DNA from: Chlamydiales bacterium
Lineage (GTDB): Bacteria; Chlamydiota; Chlamydiia; Chlamydiales; JAAKFR01
DNA length: 64,000 nucleotides
Assembly (NCBI GenBank): GCA_022601635.1
Contig: JAJACG010000024.1
Location: 1-64,000, forward strand
Direction: 5' to 3'
The notes beneath the pieces were generated by a model, which did not search any database, was not told the DNA's origin, and worked only from the letters and a program-made list of their open reading frames with translations. Positions 57,925 to 64,000 of this stretch are shown one piece after another. A program made the position numbers and the translations under genes. How positions within the stretch are numbered: the stretch's first letter is position 1; each line of letters opens with the position of its first letter.

Positions 57925-58761
57925 TTAGAGTCCAATGCCCCAACGTAGGAACTGCGAAACGGTTAGATCTTTGCCATGTTTGGCAAGTAGCTTTTCAACT
58001 GTCAAATCTGGATCTTTAATGAACTTTTGGTTCAATAGGCAGACTTGGTTGAAGTAAGCTTGCAGCTTTCCTGTCAAAATCTTCTCGATGATGTTTTCAG
58101 GTTTACCCTGAACTTGTGCACGAGCAATCTCTTTCTCATGTTCAATCACACGCTCTGGTACCTCAGATGATGAGATGTACTCTGGAGCTTCAGCAGCAAC
58201 ATGCATCGCGATCTCTTTTGCCAAAGCCTCTTGATCAGAAGCGCCAGCAATTTCAATCATTGTGACCAGCTTACCGCCCATGTGTGAGTAGACAGCAATT
58301 GAGTGGTCTGCCTTCTTGGGGAAGATCTCAAAACGCTTGATCTGAATGTTTTCACCAAGTGACTGTACAGTGACAGAGCGTAGCTCATCGATGGTCATGG
58401 ATGAATCGCTAGAGCTTTGTTGCTGCATAAATGCATCAACAGTTGCTGGGGCGGTTTTACAAACCTCTTCAGCCATCTCTGTAGCAAACTGTTGGAAGCG
58501 CTCGTTTTTCACAACAAAGTCTGTCTCTGCGTTCACTTCAACAATGGCAACTTGGCCTTCGTTTTCAAAGATAGCGATGACACCTTCATTGGTCTCACGG
58601 CTCTCTTTTTTGACAGCAGAAGCCATGCCTTTTTTGCGCAAATTAGCGATGGCCTGCTCGATATCACCACCAGACTCGGTTAGTGCCTCTTTGCATTTGC
58701 CCATGCCAACGCCTGTGCGTTCGCGTAGCTCTTTTAGCATCTGTGCTGTAATCTGTGTCAT
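57925..58761 (-). CDS. tsf: Elongation factor Ts
   Basis: LRERTGVGMGKCKEALTESGGDIEQAIANLRKKG; VNAETDFVVKNERF. Confidence 0.97.
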   Translation of the reverse strand: MTQITAQMLKELRERTGVGMGKCKEALTESGGDIEQAIANLRKKGMASAVKKESRETNEGVIAIFENEGQVAIVEVNAETDFVVKNERFQQFATEMAEEVCKTAPATVDAFMQQQSSSDSSMTIDELRSVTVQSLGENIQIKRFEIFPKKADHSIAVYSHMGGKLVTMIEIAGASDQEALAKEIAMHVAAEAPEYISSSEVPERVIEHEKEIARAQVQGKPENIIEKILTGKLQAYFNQVCLLNQKFIKDPDLTVEKLLAKHGKDLTVSQFLRWGIGL

Positions 58762-59480
58762 ACCTTCGCTTCCTCCTCAGTCTGCTTCGCTACATTGATT
58801 GTATTTTTCACATCGATCACCGCTTGAGCAAGTGCTTGGATGACCAACTTAACACTCTTCAAAGCGTCGTCATTACAAGGAATCACATGGTCGACAACAT
58901 CGGGATCGCAGTTTGTATCGACAAGACCCATGATAGGGATGCCCAACTTGCGCGCCTCTTTGACAGCGATATGTTCATGAGAAGGGTCGACAACGACTAG
59001 AAGGCCAGGTGTCTTGCGCATACCGCGAATACCAGATAGGTTACGATCCAACTTCTCTTGGTGCTTGGTCAACAAAGAGAGCTCTTTTTTCGTTAGTCCC
59101 TCTCCACCGCCTGATACGCGATGCTCAATCTTTTCAAGAGTTTTGATAGACTGACGGATTGTCTGCATGTTTGTCAACATGCCACCCAACCAGCGCTCAG
59201 AGACGTAGAATTCACCAGCCTCTTCAGCTGTTTCTCGGATGACGCTCTTAGCTTGCTTTTTTGTTCCAACAAATAGGATGGATTGACGCTTGCGCGCTAC
59301 CTCTTCAACGATCTCAATTGCCTTGCGTAGCTGTTGAACAGTTTTGGCTAGGTCGATGATGTATAGGCCGCCTCTTTCTTCGAAGATGAAGCGAGCCATC
59401 TTTGGGTTCCAGCGTCTCTTTTGGTGCCCAAAATGTGCGCCAGCCTCTAATAGATCTTTAATGCTTACTTCTTTTTTCAA
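58758..59480 (-). CDS. rpsB: 30S ribosomal protein S2
   Basis: LLEAGAHFGHQKRRWNPKMARFIFEERGGLYIIDLAKT; TTG start with AAAGGAGGACC upstream. Confidence 0.97.
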   Translation of the reverse strand: MKKEVSIKDLLEAGAHFGHQKRRWNPKMARFIFEERGGLYIIDLAKTVQQLRKAIEIVEEVARKRQSILFVGTKKQAKSVIRETAEEAGEFYVSERWLGGMLTNMQTIRQSIKTLEKIEHRVSGGGEGLTKKELSLLTKHQEKLDRNLSGIRGMRKTPGLLVVVDPSHEHIAVKEARKLGIPIMGLVDTNCDPDVVDHVIPCNDDALKSVKLVIQALAQAVIDVKNTINVAKQTEEEAKV

Positions 59481-59506
59481 GCTTTGGTCCTCCTTTCCTT
59501 TGGCAT

Positions 59507-59522
59507 CCCCACATGCGTGGAG
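59507..59522 (-). promoter_or_regulatory. Stem-loop CTCCAC-GCAT-GTGGGG in rpsB 5' leader
   Basis: 6-bp stem incl. one G.U pair, 26 nt upstream of start codon. Confidence 0.3.
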
Positions 59523-59550
59523 ATTTCAGCTTAAATATAGGTATCAATTT

Positions 59551-59583
59551 GCAGCGGCTCTACAGCCACTATTGTAGCACCTG
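59551..59583. repeat. 33-bp direct repeat copy A
   Basis: 31/33 identical to 59714-59746. Confidence 0.9.
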
Positions 59584-59630
59584 GAGATTCTCTGCACGCT
59601 ACCTTTTGCCACAATTTTTGACGGACCGTC

Positions 59631-59713
59631 ATTCTCGCCTAGTCTAACCCCCTGGGGTTAGACGTTCGGCTCCGAATCTAGCTCCGCCCTCAAATTCTGA
59701 CAAAATCTACCGA
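59631..59713. repeat. Divergent relative of the MITE-like element; 10-bp perfect stem GTCTAACCCC-CT-GGGGTTAGAC at 59642-59663
   Basis: Shares TTCTCGCCT and GGGGTTAGACGTTCGGCTCCGAA with the other copies. Confidence 0.7.
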
Positions 59714-59746
59714 GCAGCGGCTCTACAGCCACTACTGTAGCGCCTG
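59714..59746. repeat. 33-bp direct repeat copy B, overlapping 3' end of tRNA-Gly
   Basis: 31/33 identical to 59551-59583. Confidence 0.9.
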
Positions 59747-59809
59747 ATCAGAATCGAACTGACATAGGTAGCTTGGAAGGCTACTGCTCTACCATTGAGC
59801 TACAGGCGC
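59739..59809 (-). tRNA. tRNA-Gly(UCC)
   Basis: GCGCCTG...GTAGC-CTTCCAA-GCTAC...AGTTCGATTCTGAT-CAGGCGC. Confidence 0.95.
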
Positions 59810-59876
59810 AAACAGAAAGAACAGTGTATGCAAATCTGCAATTTCCCGCAATTAGAAATTAGTCTATTGTGTTGAT

Positions 59877-62800
59877 GTGAAAAGACGCGCCACCATTGAG
59901 TCCCAGATCCCTGAAAAAGCAAACCGCATTCTCGGTGGCATTATGGTTTTTCTTTTACTCATTGTTGCTCGCATCTGGCATCTATCTATTGTCCAACATG
60001 ACGAAATGCTCCAGGAAGCCTCTCGACCTCAACAAAAAACTGTCATTGAAAAGCCGCAACGTGCCCAAATCCTCGATCGAAACGGCGTCGTCCTAGCTAC
60101 CAACCGCGCTCAATACCACGCCTCTGTCTGCTACACCCCAATCCGCCAAGTGCGCCGCGTTAAAACTGTCATCGAAGATGGTAAGAAAGTTAAAAAATAT
60201 ATTAGGCGAGACTACATCAGCGATTTGAGCCACAAACTGGGAGAGATCTTGCACCTTAATCCTGTCGAGGTTGAAGATGCCATCTACGCCAAAGCGGCCA
60301 TCTTGGGCAACGTGCCCTACAGATTGAAAGAAAACATCTCCGAATCCTGCTACTTTCAGCTCAAAATGCTTGAGTCTAGCTGGCCAGGCATTGTCGCTGA
60401 AATCGCTCCCAGACGGGAATATCCACTTGGGGATGTCGCAGGTGAGCTAATCGGCTACATCGGCCCGATCAGCAGCTCCGAATACAATAGCCAGATGCAA
60501 AAGCTGCAGCAGCTCCGGGAAGAGGAAGAGTTTGAGCAGCTTGAGGAATTTCAAAAGAGCGCCTGCTTACTCAATGATCTAACTGGTAAGATGGGAGCAG
60601 AGGCCAGCTTTGACCAGCAGCTGCGTGGACAAAAGGGCAAGAGCTGCTACTTGGCGGACACACGAGGCAATATATTGCGCAAATTACCAGGAGGTGATGA
60701 GCCTAAAGAGGGAAGTGCACTGAACCTAACAATTGACTCTCGGTTGCAAGCCTATTGTGAGCAGCTACTTGTTGACTATGAGAATGAAGCGCCTAGCATG
60801 CGACCAGCAGATATCAAAAGACGAGAGAAAATCCCTCCCCTAAAACCTTGGATCAAGGGAGGAGCCATTGTTGTGATGGACCCCAAAAGTGGAGAGCTTC
60901 TAGCTATGGCCTCCCATCCTCGCTTTGACCCCAATGACTTTGTCCAAAAAAAGAAGAGCATTAATCGCATCCTTGAGAGTGAGGGAGCTCTTGCAGAGAT
61001 CTGGGAATTTAGGCAGAAGTTGATTTCTGAATCTCAAAGTGTTGAGATGACGTGGGAAAACTATCTAGGCTCCATCCTACCAACCTCATCAATCGTTGTG
61101 CAACAGCTGAAAAAATTTGGCAGTGTGAAAGATGCACTATTTGTTCAGGAAAAGTTGAGTGAGCTTTTTGCTCTTTTTGATGAATCTCCGCGCCATGTCA
61201 TCGATGTTGTTTACGAAGATCAAAAGATAGGCGTGCAATTTACAATTGCGCAGCGCGATCACTTTGCTAACAAGATGCCTGAAGTGATTGAGCAGGTCAG
61301 AGGAATCAAATCTGCGCTCGCCCCCTACTTTGATCCTATCGAACTGAACTATGAAAAGCTGCTACTTGCCGATCTCTACCGTCTCCTCATTAATCCTGAT
61401 TTGTTTGTAAAGCAGTATGACATCTCTCTTGCAGATTATCGTTTGGTCTCAGGGCACTACTTTCAGGTGGAGTCTGCATTGCGCAATATTATCTATGATC
61501 TCTTTGAGCAGGGGCCCTTTGCTGCCTGGCGTGAGGAGCATTTCAAGAGCTATCTCGCCTCAATGCGAAAAAAGGAGAGGGCTGAAAAGCAGCGTTATGC
61601 AAAGCCCTATACTGACTATCTTGAGAGGAAGAAGCGAGAGCTTTTTGCAGAGCTGTGGGAGGAGAATAGAGATCAATGGCTGTTGCTTTTTCTGACGGGG
61701 CGGGGCAGCGCGCCCTTTGAAGAGGAGCTACAAGCGTGGTGTAATGAGCTGGCAGCTGGTGCTCATCTTGCACTTGATTGGCATCGCTCTTACTGCCAGG
61801 TGAAACGTATGGCGCATCTGCCTGAGCTTTTTGCCACATTCCGTAGTTACAATGAGTTGGAAGATGATCTTTGGGGTTGGTATCCCGGACTACGCTCTCA
61901 GACGCTCAAACATCTAGCAGCAGCCTTCTATCCGCGCTACGGCTTCGGAACAGCGCGTTCTTGGGCCTTTCGACAGGCAACATCGATTGGATCGATTTTC
62001 AAATTGGTGCCTGCCTATGAGGCGATGAGGCAGACCTATCTCTCACATTTAGAGATGGGTAAGAGTGTGGCTGACATCAATCCTCTTACCATTATTGATG
62101 ATAAGCATCGTGTAGGAAGGAAGGGGTGGAATGTTGGATTCACTTTAGATGGTAAAGTGATTCCGCACTATTATAAAGGTGGAAGGCTACCGCGCACAGA
62201 GCATGCAGGTGTAGGGCGTGTCGAGGTGGAGCGCGCTTTGGAGACGTCGAGTAACCCCTATTTTGCAATGCTTGCCGGTGACATTATGGATGACCCGGAG
62301 GATCTTGTGCGCGCTGCCAACCTCTTTTCTTATGGGGAAAAAACATTGGTATCGCTACCAGGTGAGTATGCTGGCCATCTTCCAGATGATGTTGTCTACG
62401 ATAGAACAGGCCTCTATTCTATGGCGATTGGTCAGCACTCCCTTGTAGGAACGCCACTTCAAACGGCTGTGATGCTGAGTAGCCTAGCAAATAGTGGGCA
62501 GGTATTGAAACCATTGATCTCTACCGATGAGGAAAAAGCGATTCGCTGGGAGCTCTTTTTGCCGAAGGAGATCGAGCGCAAGCTAGTTGGGGGGATGCGT
62601 CGCGTAGTCATGGGTGAGAAGGGCACAGCACGCTTTGTGAGACGCAGCTTTCCAGACTCTCTTTGCGAACGCTTTGTTGGTAAGACGAGTACTGCAGAGA
62701 TTATTCAGCGTTATAGTCTTGATGGGAAAAATGGCACCTTAAAATCTAAAGAAATCTGGTTTGGCGGCATTTTGTATCACGATCCAGATTGCAAGGATCC

Positions 62801-62915
62801 AGATGTTGTGATTGTGGTCTACTTGCGGGAGGGTATTTTTGGCCGATTAGCAGCTCCCTACGCATTTAAGGTGGCTCAGTTTATCGAAAGTAGCAGAAAA
62901 AGCTCTGACGAATGA
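59877..62915 (+). CDS. Penicillin-binding protein 2-like class B transpeptidase, unusually large
   Basis: N-terminal TM, RAQILDRNGVVLATNRAQYHASV; GSIFKL (SxxK), TSSNPYF (SxN), VGKTSTAEI (KTG region). Confidence 0.93.
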   Translation: MKRRATIESQIPEKANRILGGIMVFLLLIVARIWHLSIVQHDEMLQEASRPQQKTVIEKPQRAQILDRNGVVLATNRAQYHASVCYTPIRQVRRVKTVIEDGKKVKKYIRRDYISDLSHKLGEILHLNPVEVEDAIYAKAAILGNVPYRLKENISESCYFQLKMLESSWPGIVAEIAPRREYPLGDVAGELIGYIGPISSSEYNSQMQKLQQLREEEEFEQLEEFQKSACLLNDLTGKMGAEASFDQQLRGQKGKSCYLADTRGNILRKLPGGDEPKEGSALNLTIDSRLQAYCEQLLVDYENEAPSMRPADIKRREKIPPLKPWIKGGAIVVMDPKSGELLAMASHPRFDPNDFVQKKKSINRILESEGALAEIWEFRQKLISESQSVEMTWENYLGSILPTSSIVVQQLKKFGSVKDALFVQEKLSELFALFDESPRHVIDVVYEDQKIGVQFTIAQRDHFANKMPEVIEQVRGIKSALAPYFDPIELNYEKLLLADLYRLLINPDLFVKQYDISLADYRLVSGHYFQVESALRNIIYDLFEQGPFAAWREEHFKSYLASMRKKERAEKQRYAKPYTDYLERKKRELFAELWEENRDQWLLLFLTGRGSAPFEEELQAWCNELAAGAHLALDWHRSYCQVKRMAHLPELFATFRSYNELEDDLWGWYPGLRSQTLKHLAAAFYPRYGFGTARSWAFRQATSIGSIFKLVPAYEAMRQTYLSHLEMGKSVADINPLTIIDDKHRVGRKGWNVGFTLDGKVIPHYYKGGRLPRTEHAGVGRVEVERALETSSNPYFAMLAGDIMDDPEDLVRAANLFSYGEKTLVSLPGEYAGHLPDDVVYDRTGLYSMAIGQHSLVGTPLQTAVMLSSLANSGQVLKPLISTDEEKAIRWELFLPKEIERKLVGGMRRVVMGEKGTARFVRRSFPDSLCERFVGKTSTAEIIQRYSLDGKNGTLKSKEIWFGGILYHDPDCKDPDVVIVVYLREGIFGRLAAPYAFKVAQFIESSRKSSDE

Positions 62916-62973
62916 CCCTCTATTTGGCATGGCAATTGCATAATCATTTGCATTGAAAAATGTGGAGTGAGAT

Positions 62974-63978
62974 ATGGGCATAGCTCGTGAGCCAAACCTA
63001 GCCAAAGAGTACTTCTGTCAAGGAGTTGGAAAGTTTTTAGATGGGAAATATGAGGAGGCTCAGGATGAGTTTCAAAAGGCGATCAGTTTAGATCCAGCTC
63101 TTCCTCTTGCCTACTGCTATCTTGGCATCATTTCTCTTGAATTGGGTGAGATTGATGTTGGTATGCGCTGGTGTGAGCAGGGTCTTGAGGTGGATCCTGA
63201 CAATGGTTATCTTCACTACTGCCTCGGTGCTGCTTTTGAAAGAAAGGGGCGCTGTGATGAAGCGATTGAACAGTACCAAATCTATCTGGTCGATCATCCA
63301 AAGGATTCTGAATGTCTCTTTAGCCTTGGCTGTGCCTATGATCAGGGAGGCAAATTCACTGATGCGATTAGTTACTACAAGCAGGCGCTCAAGCATGATG
63401 CTGCGCATTACAAATCAGCCTACAACTTAGCTTTAGTGCTAGGGGAGACTGGCAAACCAAAAGAGGCTGTCAAATTTCTTCAAAAGACGGTTGATATCAA
63501 CCCTACCTACTGGAAGGGGTGGATCAAACTGGGGCTTTTTCACTCCTACGATAAGAAGTGGAAGGATGCGATCGGTTCCTATGAAAAGGCTGTTGATCTT
63601 AGGCCAGACATTTCTGATAGCCACTACAACCTGGGGCTTTGCTATCTTTCAGGAAACAAGCCGAAGAAGGCGATTAACGCCTTTAAAAAGGCACTAAAAC
63701 TTAATCCAGATGATTCGGATTCTAGTTTCTATACTGCGATCGCTCTAATCGACATGAAAGAGGATGAGTCAGCAATAGGCCAGCTGCATGATACACTTTC
63801 AATCGATCTAGAGCATGAAAAAGCGCACTATCTACTCGGCAGGCTCTACTTAATGCGTGGTGATAAAAAGCGTGGCGAGAAAGAGATGAAGTATTTGCAG
63901 AGTGTCAACTCTTCCTATCTTGAAACGCTCAAGAGCTGCTTGTCATCGCAGAAGAAGAGGAAACAGAAGAGGGGATAG
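62974..63978 (+). CDS. TPR-repeat protein
   Basis: Multiple canonical TPRs (e.g. SYEKAVDLRPDISDSHYNLGLCYLSGNKPKKAINAFKKALKLNPDD). Confidence 0.93.
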   Translation: MGIAREPNLAKEYFCQGVGKFLDGKYEEAQDEFQKAISLDPALPLAYCYLGIISLELGEIDVGMRWCEQGLEVDPDNGYLHYCLGAAFERKGRCDEAIEQYQIYLVDHPKDSECLFSLGCAYDQGGKFTDAISYYKQALKHDAAHYKSAYNLALVLGETGKPKEAVKFLQKTVDINPTYWKGWIKLGLFHSYDKKWKDAIGSYEKAVDLRPDISDSHYNLGLCYLSGNKPKKAINAFKKALKLNPDDSDSSFYTAIALIDMKEDESAIGQLHDTLSIDLEHEKAHYLLGRLYLMRGDKKRGEKEMKYLQSVNSSYLETLKSCLSSQKKRKQKRG

Positions 63979-64000
63979 AGAGTTGCCAATCGGTAATAGC

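Overview
The window is chromosomal DNA from a Chlamydiae-like bacterium, inferred from protein content and gene order to be an environmental or Parachlamydiales-type lineage. It is dominated by secretion machinery: a type II secretion/pseudopilus locus (about 0.1-9.1 kb, minus), two non-flagellar type III secretion clusters (9.8-14.1 kb minus: SctT-S-R-L-K?-J; 41.2-53.3 kb plus: chaperone-SctD-E-F-G-I?-N-O-P-Q-kinase-SctC), SecA and a YidD-like protein. Housekeeping genes include lipA, lpd, psd, mnmE, nth, brnQ, a SNF2 helicase, der, a SulP transporter, mcsA/mcsB, frr, tsf, rpsB and a large PBP2, plus three tRNAs (Lys, Glu, Gly). The items most worth a second look are: (1) a small exported Cys-rich protein ending in three tandem CHKRLNPKNT decapeptides that are identical in protein but differ only synonymously in DNA; (2) a roughly 166-bp MITE-like intergenic element with terminal inverted repeats and conserved hairpins, present twice, with a third relative between 33-bp direct repeats at the 3' end of tRNA-Gly; (3) a T3SS-operon Ser/Thr kinase whose C-terminus looks like a degenerate SpoIIE/PP2C phosphatase domain; (4) three tandem divergent SAM-methyltransferase-like paralogs; (5) four pseudopilins with Ser or Cys where the canonical -1 Gly should be. 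All homology calls are by reading motifs and gene order; no database search was run.
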